NCBI RefSeq assembly: GCF_014859355.1
Contig: NZ_JACUUJ010000011.1
Span: forward strand, 1 to 64,000
DNA length: 64,000 bases
Direction of reading: 5' to 3'
Origin: Yoonia sp.
GTDB taxonomy: Bacteria; Pseudomonadota; Alphaproteobacteria; Rhodobacterales; Rhodobacteraceae
Translations under genes and position numbers: made by a program
The notes under the pieces: model-generated
What the model was told of the DNA's origin: nothing
Databases searched by the model: none
The model's input: only the letters and a program-made list of their open reading frames with translations
Shown: positions 26,819-37,203 of the stretch, one piece after another
How positions within the stretch are numbered: the stretch's first letter is position 1
How the letters are laid out: the number at the start of each line of letters is the position of its first letter

Positions 26819-28252
26819 ATGGAATACGGTTTTACGACAGCGGCATATGTTGTCGCGGCAGTTCTCTTTATCCTTTCGCTTGGCGGGTTGTCGGGACAAG
26901 AAAGCGCGAAACGCGCGGTTTGGTATGGCATTGCGGGCATGGCGCTGGCAATTGCGGCAACGCTGTTTGGCCCTGGTGCTGGTCTGTGGTTGTTGTCGCT
27001 GGTCCTGATCGCCAGCGGCGGGATCATCGGCTTTCAACTGGCCACCAAAGTGAAGATGACCCAGATGCCCGAACTGGTTGCAGCGATGCACAGCCTTGTC
27101 GGTCTGGCGGCAGTTTTCGTGGGCTTTATCGCGCATTTCGAACTGGGCCGCGTTCTGGCGATGGACGCCAGTGGCAAGGCGGCACTGGAAGGGTTCGCCG
27201 CCCTTTTGGCCAAGAAGGATATTGTTGAAATCAACATCCTGCGGGTTGAATTGTTCCTTGGCGTGTTCATCGGTGCAGTTACATTCACCGGATCGGTCAT
27301 CGCCTATGGCAAGCTGGCGGGCAAGGTGAACACCGCCGCGAACAAACTGCCGGGCGGTCACATGTTGAACGCCGGTGCGGCAGTGATTTCGGTGCTGGCG
27401 TTGATCTGGTATTTCAACACCGGTGGGTTTTTCCCGCTGTTCATCATGACGCTAGCCGCACTGTTTATCGGCTATCACCTGATCATGGGGATCGGCGGGG
27501 CGGATATGCCTGTGGTCGTGTCGATGCTGAACAGCTATTCCGGCTGGGCGGCGGCGGCGATTGGTTTCAGCCTTGGCAACGACCTGCTGATCGTGGTGGG
27601 TGCGCTGGTGGGCTCAAGCGGGGCGATCCTGTCTTATATCATGTGCAAGGCGATGAACCGCAGTTTCATCAGCGTGATCCTGGGCGGCTTTGGCGGCCCA
27701 TCTGGTGAACAGATGTCGGTCGAGGGTGAGCAGATCGCGATTGACGTCGATGGCGTTGCGACCCTGCTGAACGAGGCGGACAGTGTGATCATCATCCCCG
27801 GTTACGGCATGGCGGTGGCACAGGCGCAGGCGGCGGTGGCCGAACTGACCCGCAAGCTGCGCGCCAAGGGCAAGAACGTGCGTTTCGCCATTCACCCGGT
27901 TGCGGGTCGTCTGCCCGGCCACATGAATGTGCTGCTGGCCGAGGCCAAGGTGCCCTATGACATCGTGATGGAGATGGACGAAATCAACGAAGATTTCCCA
28001 ACCACTGACGTGGCCATTGTGATCGGGTCCAACGACATCGTGAACCCGGCTGCCCAGGACGACCCCAACAGCCCTATCGCCGGGATGCCCGTACTGGAAT
28101 GCTGGAAGGCCAAACAGGTGATCGTGTCGAAACGCGGGCAGGGGACGGGATACTCGGGTATCGAAAACCCCCTGTTCTACAAGGACAACACGCGGATGTT
28201 CTATGGTGACGCCAAGGCGTCACTGGATGCGCTGCTGCCCAAGATCGAATAA
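26819..28252 (+). CDS. pntB: NAD(P) transhydrogenase subunit beta
   Basis: [66 protein letters not shown]. Confidence 0.96.
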   Translation: MEYGFTTAAYVVAAVLFILSLGGLSGQESAKRAVWYGIAGMALAIAATLFGPGAGLWLLSLVLIASGGIIGFQLATKVKMTQMPELVAAMHSLVGLAAVFVGFIAHFELGRVLAMDASGKAALEGFAALLAKKDIVEINILRVELFLGVFIGAVTFTGSVIAYGKLAGKVNTAANKLPGGHMLNAGAAVISVLALIWYFNTGGFFPLFIMTLAALFIGYHLIMGIGGADMPVVVSMLNSYSGWAAAAIGFSLGNDLLIVVGALVGSSGAILSYIMCKAMNRSFISVILGGFGGPSGEQMSVEGEQIAIDVDGVATLLNEADSVIIIPGYGMAVAQAQAAVAELTRKLRAKGKNVRFAIHPVAGRLPGHMNVLLAEAKVPYDIVMEMDEINEDFPTTDVAIVIGSNDIVNPAAQDDPNSPIAGMPVLECWKAKQVIVSKRGQGTGYSGIENPLFYKDNTRMFYGDAKASLDALLPKIE

Positions 28253-28292
28253 AGATACGACAGGTAAGATGGGTGATATCACCTATCCTATG

Positions 28293-28320
28293 GCCCCGCT
28301 GGCAACGGCGGGGCTTTTTC
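28293..28320 (+). terminator. Rho-independent terminator after pntB
   Basis: GCCCCGC-TGGCAACG-GCGGGGC-TTTTT. Confidence 0.8.
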
Positions 28321-28380
28321 TTTGTCGCATGGACAAAGCCCCGTCTGACGCCATATGTCAGACAAGAACTGGAGAAGCCC

Positions 28381-29544
28381 ATGCCCATCAAGAACCGTTT
28401 TGCCGAAATGCTGCCCGAGATCACTGCCTGGCGGCGCGACCTGCACGAAAACCCTGAAATCCTGTTTGACACCCACCGCACCGCGCAGGTGGTTGCGGAC
28501 AAGCTGACCTGTTTTGGCTGTGATGAGGTCGTAACAGGGATCGGGCGCACTGGCGTCATCGGCGTGATCAGGGGCAAGCAGGATACTATGGGCAAGGTGA
28601 TCGGGTTGCGTGCCGATATGGATGCGCTGCCCATCCACGAGGCGACAGGGCTTGACTATGCATCGAAAACACCCGGCGCGATGCATGCTTGCGGGCATGA
28701 CGGGCATACCGCGATGCTGCTGGGGGCCGCGCAATATTTGGCGGAAACGCGGAATTTCGACGGCACTGTCGTGGTGATCTTTCAGCCCGCCGAAGAAGGC
28801 GGCGGCGGCGGCCGCGAAATGTGCGCAGACGGCATGATGGACCGCTGGAACATTCAAGAGGTATACGGCATGCACAATTGGCCCGGCATACCGCTGGGGC
28901 AGTTCGCCATCCGCGAAGGCGCGTTTTTTGCCGCGACCGACCAGTTTGATATCACGATCAAGGGGCGCGGGGGCCACGCCGCCAAGCCGCATGAAACGGT
29001 CGATGCCACGGTGGTGGCCGCGCATCTGATCACCGCGCTGCAAACGATCGCCAGCCGCAACGCGGACCCGGTGGATCAGGTGGTGGTGTCGGTCACGTCG
29101 GTCGCGTCATCATCCAACGCCTACAACGTCATCGCGCAAGAGGTGCATCTGAAAGGCACCGTGCGCAGCATGTCACCCGCGATGCGCGCCCTTGCCAAGG
29201 AACGCCTGACCGCGATTGCGCGGCTGACCGCGGAAAGTCTGGGTGCGGTCGCCGAAGTCGTCTATCATCCGGGCTATCCGGTGATGGTGAACCACGCTGC
29301 ACAAACAGATTTTGCCGCCGCTGTCGCCCGATCCGTTTCCGGCAAGTGTGATCCGGCGCCGCTGATCATGGGGGGCGAGGATTTCGCCTATATGCTGGAA
29401 GAACGCCCCGGCGCCTATATCCTTGTTGGCAATGGCGACAGCGCGCCTGTGCATCATCCTGCCTATAACTTCAACGATGACGCGATCCCTGCGGGCTGTT
29501 CCTGGTGGGCGGGCATCGTTGAACAGCGGATGCCGGTCGCCTGA
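28381..29544 (+). CDS. M20 family amidohydrolase (aminoacylase/hippurate hydrolase-like)
   Basis: WRRDLHENPEILFDTHRTA; MHACGHDGHTAMLLGAA; MGGEDFAYMLEERPGAYI. Confidence 0.92.
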   Translation: MPIKNRFAEMLPEITAWRRDLHENPEILFDTHRTAQVVADKLTCFGCDEVVTGIGRTGVIGVIRGKQDTMGKVIGLRADMDALPIHEATGLDYASKTPGAMHACGHDGHTAMLLGAAQYLAETRNFDGTVVVIFQPAEEGGGGGREMCADGMMDRWNIQEVYGMHNWPGIPLGQFAIREGAFFAATDQFDITIKGRGGHAAKPHETVDATVVAAHLITALQTIASRNADPVDQVVVSVTSVASSSNAYNVIAQEVHLKGTVRSMSPAMRALAKERLTAIARLTAESLGAVAEVVYHPGYPVMVNHAAQTDFAAAVARSVSGKCDPAPLIMGGEDFAYMLEERPGAYILVGNGDSAPVHHPAYNFNDDAIPAGCSWWAGIVEQRMPVA

Positions 29545-30143
29545 TGTGGGAAGAACGTTACCGCGAAAACGACGGCTATCTGTTCGGAACGGAACCGGCG
29601 GGGGTGCTGTCGGATAATCCTTGGCTGATCCTGCCGGGGCAATCCGTGCTGTGCGTGGCTGATGGTGAAGGGCGCAACAGCGTGCATCTGGCCCGTGCGG
29701 GAATGCAGGTGACGGCATTCGATACCGCCGCGACCGCCGTGACCCGTGCCAACGCGTTGGCGACGGATGCAGGGGTGCAGGTCGATGCGCGTGTTTCAGC
29801 TTGGGATGATTGGGACTGGTCGCGCCAGTTCGATATGGTGGTGGCGATCTTTATTCAGTTTGCCAACCCTGCGTTTCGCGCGCGTCAGTTCGTCGATATG
29901 CAGCGCGCCCTACGCCCCGGTGGGCGTATTGTGTTGCATGGTTACCGGCCCGAACAGGTGGGGCGTGGCACAGGCGGGCCGCCGCATATTGAAAACATGT
30001 ATGCTGCTGCGGAACTGACGGCGGCGTTTGGCGGCTGGCAGATCGAACGCTGCGCAGCCTATGAACGCGACCAGCGATCAGGGCGGGGGCATGTGGGGCA
30101 GGCGGCATTGCTTGACTATATCGCCCGAAAGCCCGGCATCTAG
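29544..30143 (+). CDS. Class I SAM-dependent methyltransferase
   Basis: MWEERYRENDGYLFGTEPAGVLSDN; VLCVADGEGRNSVHLARAGMQVTAFD. Confidence 0.88.
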   Translation: MWEERYRENDGYLFGTEPAGVLSDNPWLILPGQSVLCVADGEGRNSVHLARAGMQVTAFDTAATAVTRANALATDAGVQVDARVSAWDDWDWSRQFDMVVAIFIQFANPAFRARQFVDMQRALRPGGRIVLHGYRPEQVGRGTGGPPHIENMYAAAELTAAFGGWQIERCAAYERDQRSGRGHVGQAALLDYIARKPGI

Positions 30144-30160
30144 CGCGCGGTCCGGCGAAA

Positions 30161-31165
30161 TTATCCGCCGGTGTGCGACATGTGGCGACTGACCTGCCCA
30201 TCGACCTTTTGGCGCGAATAATCGAAATCATGGCCCTTCGGTTTCAGGGCAATTGCGGCGCGAATGGCAGCTTCCAGATCGGCGTCCGCCTCTGACGCGC
30301 GCAGGGGCGCGCGCAGGTCGGAATGGCCTTCCTGTCCCAGACAGGTATAGATTTCGCCGGTGCAGGTGATCCGCACGCGGTTACAACTTTCGCAGAAATT
30401 ATGGGACAGCGGTGTGATGAACCCGATTTTCTGGCCCGTGTTTTCCACCCGCACATAGCGCGCAGGTCCGCCCGTGCTTTCGGGCAGGTCGGTCAGGGCC
30501 GACCGTTCGGCCAGCCGCGCGCGCAGGTCTTTCAGCGACCAGTATTGGCCGATCCGGTCTTCGTTGCCAATATCGCCCATCGGCATCACCTCGATGAATG
30601 TGATGTCGATGTCACGCGACGCGCACCAATCGGTCAGGGTGAACAATTCGTCTTCGTTGAACCCTTGCAGGGCGACTGTGTTGATCTTGACCCGCAGACC
30701 GGCCTTTTGCGCGGCATCAATCCCGCGCATCACCTGCGGCAGGCGGCCCCAGCGCGTGATGCGGGCGAATTTTTCCTCGTCCAATGTATCAAGCGAGATA
30801 TTGATCCGCCGCACACCTGCGGCGTACAGATCATCCGCGTATTTTTCCAACTGGCTGCCATTGGTCGTCAGCGTCAGTTCGCGCAGCGCACCACTGTCCA
30901 GATGGCGGGTCATGGCGCGAAAAAAGGTCATGATATCGCGCCGCACCAGCGGTTCACCGCCCGTGATGCGCAGTTTGCGCACGCCCAGACGGATGAATGC
31001 CGAACACATGCGGTCCAGCTCCTCTAGTGTGAGCAATTCCTTTTTGGGCAGGAACTGCATGTTTTCGGACATGCAGTAAACGCAGCGGAAATCACAGCGG
31101 TCCGTCACGGATACCCGCAGGTATTCGATAGCGCGCGCGAAGGGGTCGATCAATGCTTGGGTCAT
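30161..31165 (-). CDS. moaA: GTP 3',8-cyclase (molybdenum cofactor biosynthesis)
   Basis: [18 protein letters not shown] radical-SAM motif; [36 protein letters not shown]-terminal GG. Confidence 0.96.
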   Translation of the reverse strand: MTQALIDPFARAIEYLRVSVTDRCDFRCVYCMSENMQFLPKKELLTLEELDRMCSAFIRLGVRKLRITGGEPLVRRDIMTFFRAMTRHLDSGALRELTLTTNGSQLEKYADDLYAAGVRRINISLDTLDEEKFARITRWGRLPQVMRGIDAAQKAGLRVKINTVALQGFNEDELFTLTDWCASRDIDITFIEVMPMGDIGNEDRIGQYWSLKDLRARLAERSALTDLPESTGGPARYVRVENTGQKIGFITPLSHNFCESCNRVRITCTGEIYTCLGQEGHSDLRAPLRASEADADLEAAIRAAIALKPKGHDFDYSRQKVDGQVSRHMSHTGG

Positions 31166-31238
31166 GATGTCAAGTTATGCCCCGTCGCGGGGTTTCGCAA
31201 GCCCGATCGGCACACGTCAGGGCGGGTTTCAGCCCGGC

Positions 31239-31922
31239 CTAGGGGGCCAGATGCGCGGCGGCCGCTTTCGCTGTGGCAGGGGGCATAGTATCACCGTAGG
31301 TGTCCAGAAAGGCGCGCACGCGGTCGGGGTCATGTTTGGATAAATCGCGCAACCAGCCTGCCAGCGCACGCGCGACGATGCGGTCAGGGTCGGCGGCAGA
31401 TTGCGCCGCCCAGTCCAGCACACGTTCGCGCAGGGCAAGATCGCCCGCTTTGGGGTGGTTCAGTTTTGCCCATGGCAGGGTCATGGCAAAGGCGGGCCGC
31501 CGCATCCACGGATTGTCTGACGTGATCCATGTTGCAACAAGATCCAGCCGCGCAGGATCTGCCACCAGCCGTTTCTGCCCCGCAGTGCAAACCGCGTCGG
31601 CAATGGGCAGGCTGTCGCAGTCGGGCAACCATGCAACGATCATGTTCCATGCGTCGCTGTCATCGGGGCGGATGCGCGCCTGCGTCAGCAGTTTGGCGGC
31701 GATAATGCGCGCCTCGTGGATATTACTTTTCCACAGGCCCCGCGCCAGCACCAGCCGCGTGTCCGGATCAAGGGCGGCGCGCCAATCCTTGGCCAGCGCA
31801 TCAATCACCGGGTTCGTCACGCCCAGATAGGGGCGGTCTACCTTGTGATAGCGGTGCGCGGCAGAGGCTTTGGCCGGGGCGGCGTGGTCGCGCAGGGCGG
31901 CGAGGGCATCAGATGTTTTCAT
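31239..31922 (-). CDS. DNA alkylation repair (AlkD-like HEAT) protein
   Basis: HEAT-like protein with YLGVTNPVIDALAKDWR, WITSDNPWMRRPAFAMTLPWA. Confidence 0.82.
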   Translation of the reverse strand: MKTSDALAALRDHAAPAKASAAHRYHKVDRPYLGVTNPVIDALAKDWRAALDPDTRLVLARGLWKSNIHEARIIAAKLLTQARIRPDDSDAWNMIVAWLPDCDSLPIADAVCTAGQKRLVADPARLDLVATWITSDNPWMRRPAFAMTLPWAKLNHPKAGDLALRERVLDWAAQSAADPDRIVARALAGWLRDLSKHDPDRVRAFLDTYGDTMPPATAKAAAAHLAP

Positions 31923-33742
31923 TCGACAGTCACCGATTTGGCAAGGTTGCGGGGCTGGTCTACATCCGTGCCTTTGGCAATGGCGGTATGATAGGCCAGC
32001 AGTTGCGCGGGAATGGCATACAGGATCGGCGCAAGGAACGGGTCGATCGGTGGCATCAGGATCGTGTCCCAGACGCCGGCGCCAGCCTCGGCAGCGCCCT
32101 TTTCATCGGTGATCAACAAAACCTTGCCGCCCCGCGCCATGACCTCTTGCATATTGGAAACCGTCTTGTCGAACAGCGCATCGCGCGGGGCCATGACGAT
32201 CACGGGCACGTTTTTATCGACCAGCGCGATGGGGCCGTGTTTCAATTCGCCAGATGCATAAGCTTCGGCATGGATATAGCTGATTTCCTTTAGTTTCAGC
32301 GCGCCTTCCAGCGCCAGCGGATACATCGCGCCGCGCCCCAGAAACAGGATATCGCGCGCCTCGGCCAGTTTGCGGGCCACGTCGCGGGTCTTGTCCGCGA
32401 TCCCCAGCGCAAGGTTCATCACCCCCGGCAGGCCGCGCAGGGCCGCCAGTTTTTCGGCCAGTTCCGCCGGGCTGACCCGGCCCCGCACCGCTGCGGCGTG
32501 CAGCACCAGAATGGCCATCGTTGTCAACTGGCATGTGAATGCCTTGGTCGAGGCGACGCCAATTTCCGTGCCCGCCAGAATGGGCAGCGGCAAATCGCTT
32601 TCGCGCGCGATGGAACTTTCGGTGACGTTGACGACCGACACGATTTGTTGCGCTTTGCCCGCCATATAGCGCAGAGCAGCCAGCGTATCGGCGGTTTCAC
32701 CCGACTGGCTGACAAAAATGGCGACGGTGCCGGGTGTGACAGGCGGTTCACGATAGCGGAATTCGGACGCGACATCGACCTCGACAGGGATACCGGCGAT
32801 CTGTTCGAACCAGTATTTCGCGACCATGCAGGCGTAAAATGCGGTGCCGCAGGCCACTAACGTCAGGCGTTCGATCTTCGTGAAATCCAGCCCTGGTGCG
32901 GGCAGGGTAATCGCCGTGGCATCGGCGTTGATATATTGGGCCAGCGCGCCTTGCAGCACGGTGGGCTGTTCGGCGATTTCCTTGGCCATAAAGTGTTTAT
33001 AGCCGCCCTTGTCCACGCGGGCGGCATCGACCTGAATCGTCTTGATCGGGCGCTGCACCGCAGCGCCACTGGCATCGCGGATGTCCAGCGTGTTGCGGGT
33101 GATGACGGCCCAGTCGCCTTCGTCCAGATAAGTCAGCTTGTCGGTCATCGGAGCCAGCGCGATGGCGTCAGACCCGACGAACATTTCACCATCCCCATGC
33201 CCGATTGCCAGCGGTGACCCCTTGCGCGCGGCGATCAACAGATCGTCGTGGCCTTCGAACAGAAAACACAGCGCATAGGCACCTTCCAGCTTTGCGATGG
33301 TCGCGGCGGCGGCGTCTTGCGGGGTCATGCCCTGATCAAGGAAATATTGCGCCAGCAGGGCCACTGTTTCGGTGTCGGTGTCGGTTTCATAGCTGATGCC
33401 ATGATCCGCCAGAAACGCGCGCAAGTCGCGGAAATTTTCGATGATCCCGTTATGCACCACCGCCACGCCGCCGGCGCGATGCGGATGCGCGTTGCCAACG
33501 TTGGGCGCGCCATGTGTGGCCCAGCGGGTGTGGCCGATGCCTGATTTGCCCGCCAGCGGGTCATGCACCAGCAAATCCTGTAAATTCAACAGCTTGCCTA
33601 CCGCGCGCCGCCGGTCAAGCACACCATCGTTCACCGTGGCGATGCCCGCACTGTCATAGCCGCGATATTCCAGCCGCTTCAGCGCCTCAACCAGAATAGG
33701 TGCAGCCTCGTGCTGACCCAGAACCCCGATAATGCCACACAT
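31919..33742 (-). CDS. glmS: Glutamine--fructose-6-phosphate transaminase (isomerizing)
   Basis: MCGIIGVLGQHEAAPILVEALKRLEYRGYDSAG; IGHTRWATHGAPN; C-terminal PRNLAKSVTVE. Confidence 0.97.
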   Translation of the reverse strand: MCGIIGVLGQHEAAPILVEALKRLEYRGYDSAGIATVNDGVLDRRRAVGKLLNLQDLLVHDPLAGKSGIGHTRWATHGAPNVGNAHPHRAGGVAVVHNGIIENFRDLRAFLADHGISYETDTDTETVALLAQYFLDQGMTPQDAAAATIAKLEGAYALCFLFEGHDDLLIAARKGSPLAIGHGDGEMFVGSDAIALAPMTDKLTYLDEGDWAVITRNTLDIRDASGAAVQRPIKTIQVDAARVDKGGYKHFMAKEIAEQPTVLQGALAQYINADATAITLPAPGLDFTKIERLTLVACGTAFYACMVAKYWFEQIAGIPVEVDVASEFRYREPPVTPGTVAIFVSQSGETADTLAALRYMAGKAQQIVSVVNVTESSIARESDLPLPILAGTEIGVASTKAFTCQLTTMAILVLHAAAVRGRVSPAELAEKLAALRGLPGVMNLALGIADKTRDVARKLAEARDILFLGRGAMYPLALEGALKLKEISYIHAEAYASGELKHGPIALVDKNVPVIVMAPRDALFDKTVSNMQEVMARGGKVLLITDEKGAAEAGAGVWDTILMPPIDPFLAPILYAIPAQLLAYHTAIAKGTDVDQPRNLAKSVTVE

Positions 33743-33745
33743 GGG

Positions 33746-35089
33746 TTAACCTTTCCTTGCTTTGAGATCGCGCAGTTTCTGTATCAGACGGCGGGCAAGG
33801 CCCGGTTTGTTGACCTGCCGCGCGCGCCCGATGGCCAGATCACCCGCGGGCACATCGCTGGTAATGACCGACCCGCTGCCGGTCATGGCAGAATCGCCGA
33901 CGCTGACAGGGGCGACCAGCATGGTGTTGGATCCGATAAATGCATCGGCCCCGATCACCGTTTTGTGCTTGAACACCCCGTCATAATTGCAGGTGATCGT
34001 GCCTGCACCGATATTGGTGCGCGCGCCGATGTCCGCGTCACCGATATAGGTCAGGTGGTTGACCTTGGCCCCTTCGGCGATCTGTGCGTTTTTGATTTCC
34101 ACGAAATTGCCGACCTTGACGCCTTCTGCCAGTTCCGCACCGGGGCGCAGCCGCGCAAAGGGGCCGACGACCGCGCCGCGGCTGACGTGGCAGCCTTCAA
34201 GATGGGAAAACGCCAGGATCGTGGCACCCGATTCGACGGTGACACCAGGGCCAAAGACGACGTTGGGGGCGATAATGCTGTCGCGGCCGATCACCGTGTC
34301 ATGGGCGAAAAACACCGTTTCGGGGGCGGTCAGGGTCACACCGTCGTCTTGCGCTGTGCTGCGGGCGCGGGCCTGAAACTGCGCCTCTGCCATGGCCAGT
34401 TCGGCGCGCGAATTGATTCCCCGCGTTTCGGCCTCATCACATTGCACCACGGTCGCGCGCAGGCCTTGGGCGCGGGCGATGCCCACGATGTCGGTCAGAT
34501 AGTATTCGCCCGCTGCATTGTCGTTATTCACCTTGTCGATCAGCGCGAAAAGGGTGGCGGCATTTGCCGCGACCACACCGCTGTTGCAGAGGGTCACGGC
34601 GCGTTCATCGGCTGTGGCATCCTTGAATTCCACAATCCTGTCCAACTGGTCGTCTTTCAGGATCAACCGGCCATAGCGCGCAGGGTCAGTGGCATCAAAC
34701 CCCAGCACGACGATATCATGCGTCAGCCGTGCCGCGGCCATCGCGGCCAATGTCTCGGGTGTGATGAACGGTGTGTCGCCATAAAGCACGATGGCATCGC
34801 CATCAAAGCCCGCCAGCGCATCACGCGCCTGTGCGACGGCATGGGCGGTGCCCAACTGTTCGTCTTGCAGCACAATTACCGCGTCAGGGTCATAGTCCTG
34901 CGCGGCCCTGGCCACGGCATCGGCCCCATGACCTGCCACAATGACAGTGCGCGCGGGGTCAAGCGCGCCGCCTGCCTTCATCGCATGCACCAGCATCGGC
35001 GCGCCTGCGATGTCATGCAGCACCTTGGGCCGGTCCGAATTCATGCGCGTGCCCATGCCTGCGCCAAGGATGATTAGTGCGGTCGCCAT
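33746..35089 (-). CDS. glmU: Bifunctional UDP-GlcNAc pyrophosphorylase/GlcN-1-P acetyltransferase
   Basis: ALIILGAGMGTRMNSDRPKVLHDIAG; left-handed beta-helix repeats in the C-terminus. Confidence 0.96.
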   Translation of the reverse strand: MATALIILGAGMGTRMNSDRPKVLHDIAGAPMLVHAMKAGGALDPARTVIVAGHGADAVARAAQDYDPDAVIVLQDEQLGTAHAVAQARDALAGFDGDAIVLYGDTPFITPETLAAMAAARLTHDIVVLGFDATDPARYGRLILKDDQLDRIVEFKDATADERAVTLCNSGVVAANAATLFALIDKVNNDNAAGEYYLTDIVGIARAQGLRATVVQCDEAETRGINSRAELAMAEAQFQARARSTAQDDGVTLTAPETVFFAHDTVIGRDSIIAPNVVFGPGVTVESGATILAFSHLEGCHVSRGAVVGPFARLRPGAELAEGVKVGNFVEIKNAQIAEGAKVNHLTYIGDADIGARTNIGAGTITCNYDGVFKHKTVIGADAFIGSNTMLVAPVSVGDSAMTGSGSVITSDVPAGDLAIGRARQVNKPGLARRLIQKLRDLKARKG

Positions 35090-35219
35090 TTCTGCCTCGA
35101 ATTCCGGTCTTGTTGATGACGCTTCTAGCGGGATGTGTGATGATCACAAGGGCAGGGGGTTCACATCAGTTTACAGGGCGTTACAGAAGGCGGGCAAAGA
35201 ATTTATGGGACAGGGCGGA

Positions 35220-35882
35220 ATGCGCACAGTGATTTTCGATCTCGACGGCACGTTGGCCGATACCAGCGGCGATTTGATCGCGGCGGCGAATCATTGTTTT
35301 CGCGGGCTTGGCCTGGGCGATCTGCTGGACCCTGCACATGATGCCGCCACGGCCCTGCGCGGCGGGCGGGCGATGCTGACGCTGGGGTTCAGCCGCGTGG
35401 GCGGATTTGATGCGGCCCATGTCGATGCGCAATACCCTGTGCTGCTGGCCGCCTATGCCGATGCGATCGACACCCACACAGTGCTTTACCCCGGCGCGAT
35501 GGATGCGGTGGCGCGGTTGCGCGCCGATGGCTATGCCGTGGGTATCGCCACCAACAAACCCGAAGGTCTGGCCGAAACCCTGATGCGCAGTCTTGGGGTG
35601 CGCGATGAATTTGCATCATTGATCGGGGCCGATACGCTGCCGGTGCGCAAGCCCGACCCTGAACACCATTTCGAGGCCGTGCGCCGCGCAGGCGGCGATG
35701 TGCGCCGGTCGCTGTTGGTGGGCGATACCGCGACCGACCGCGACACATCGCGCAATGCAGGCGTGCCGTCGGTGCTGGTGACCTTCGGACCGGGCCGCGA
35801 AGCGGTGCTGGCGCTGGACGCCGAGGCAACGATCGACAGCTATGACGAACTGCCCGGCGTGGTGGCCCGCCTGATCGGTTGA
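35220..35882 (+). CDS. gph: HAD family hydrolase (phosphoglycolate phosphatase-like)
   Basis: MRTVIFDLDGTLADTSGDLIAAANHCFRGLG; KPDPEHHFEAVRRAGGDVRRSLLVGDTATD. Confidence 0.87.
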   Translation: MRTVIFDLDGTLADTSGDLIAAANHCFRGLGLGDLLDPAHDAATALRGGRAMLTLGFSRVGGFDAAHVDAQYPVLLAAYADAIDTHTVLYPGAMDAVARLRADGYAVGIATNKPEGLAETLMRSLGVRDEFASLIGADTLPVRKPDPEHHFEAVRRAGGDVRRSLLVGDTATDRDTSRNAGVPSVLVTFGPGREAVLALDAEATIDSYDELPGVVARLIG

Positions 35883-35920
35883 GGATTGACGGGGCGCTTG
35901 CGGGGCCACAAGATCAGGCG

Positions 35921-37126
35921 ATGACAGAGAATTTCACAGGCAGTTTCACCCAACAGGAACCGATTCCCGAAGAAGGCATCGCAGGGGCGGTTGCCATCAT
36001 GCAAACGGGGCGCCTGCACCGCTATAACACCGCACCGCACGAGGTGTCGCAGACGGCCCTGCTGGAGGAGGAATTTGCTGCCAGCGTCGGTGCGGCATAC
36101 TGCCTTGCCGTGGCATCGGGTGGTTACGCCATGGCGACGGCCCTGCGCGCCTGCGGGGTAAAGCATGGGGACACGGTGCTGACCAACGCCTTTACGCTGG
36201 CGCCTGTGCCCGGTGCCATTGCTGCCGTGGGGGGCGTGCCGATCTATGTCGGTGTCACCCCTGATCTGGTGATCGACCTTGAAGATCTGGCGGGCAAACT
36301 GGACCGCGCGCGCGTGTTGCTTTTGTCGCACATGCGCGGGCATATCTGCGATATGGACAGGCTGATGGCGCTATGCAACGCCGCTGGTGTGACCGTGATC
36401 GAGGATTGCGCGCATACAATGGGTGCCGCATGGGATGGCACGCCCAGCGGGCGCTGGGGCAAGTTCGGCTGTTATTCCACCCAGACCTACAAACACATCA
36501 ATTCCGGCGAGGGCGGATTGCTGATCAGTGACGATGCCGACGGTATGGCGCGGGCAATCATCCTGTCAGGCAGTTATATGCTGTATGAAAAACACCGTGC
36601 AGCACCACCACCCGAAACATTCGCGCAGATCAAATATGAAACGCCCAATATCTCGGGGCGGATGGACAATCTGCGCGCCGCGATCCTGCGCCCGCAACTG
36701 CGCGATCTGGCCACGCAAGCACGGCGCTGGAACGACCGTTACCGCGTGTTGGAAACCGGGCTGGCCGATACGCCGGGGCTGCGGCTGATCCCGCGCCCCG
36801 ACAAGGAACATTTCGTCGCCTCGTCGTTCCAGTTTCTGTTGCTGGATTGGGCGGCGGATGCGGTGGCCGATGTGCTGCGCCGGTGCGCCGCGCGCGGGGT
36901 TGAGCTGAAATGGTTCGGCGGGGCAGAACCCACTGGATTTACCTCGCGCTATGACAGCTGGCGCTATGCGCCTAGCCCGCCGATGCCGCAAACCGACCGC
37001 GTGCTGGCAGGCATCATCGACATGCGCCTGCCGTTGACATTCAGCCTTGACGACTGCGCCCTGATTGCACGCATCATCCGGGCAGAGGTGTCAGCCGTGT
37101 ATCAGCGACCGGCCGCCGCCCAATAA
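35921..37126 (+). CDS. DegT/DnrJ/EryC1/StrS family PLP aminotransferase
   Basis: GAAYCLAVASGGYAMATALRACGVKHGDTVLTNAFTLAPVPGAIAAVGG; VIEDCAHTMGA; TQTYKHINSGEGGLL (catalytic Lys context). Confidence 0.88.
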   Translation: MTENFTGSFTQQEPIPEEGIAGAVAIMQTGRLHRYNTAPHEVSQTALLEEEFAASVGAAYCLAVASGGYAMATALRACGVKHGDTVLTNAFTLAPVPGAIAAVGGVPIYVGVTPDLVIDLEDLAGKLDRARVLLLSHMRGHICDMDRLMALCNAAGVTVIEDCAHTMGAAWDGTPSGRWGKFGCYSTQTYKHINSGEGGLLISDDADGMARAIILSGSYMLYEKHRAAPPPETFAQIKYETPNISGRMDNLRAAILRPQLRDLATQARRWNDRYRVLETGLADTPGLRLIPRPDKEHFVASSFQFLLLDWAADAVADVLRRCAARGVELKWFGGAEPTGFTSRYDSWRYAPSPPMPQTDRVLAGIIDMRLPLTFSLDDCALIARIIRAEVSAVYQRPAAAQ

Positions 37127-37168
37127 TCGTGTAAAAATGACTCGACAGATGTGACCCCACAAGCCTAC

Positions 37169-37188
37169 AACTGAACAAGCGTTCAATT
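37169..37188. promoter_or_regulatory. Inverted repeat, possible repressor operator upstream of the liu operon
   Basis: AACTGAACAAGCGTTCAATT with TGAAC-N4-GTTCA core, 15 nt before the ivd ATG. Confidence 0.5.
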
Positions 37189-37203
37189 AACCGGAGCCGC
37201 GCC

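Noticed and set aside
33710-35077. 455-aa plus-strand ORF antisense to glmU
   Set aside because: Shadow ORF; glmU on the minus strand is clear.
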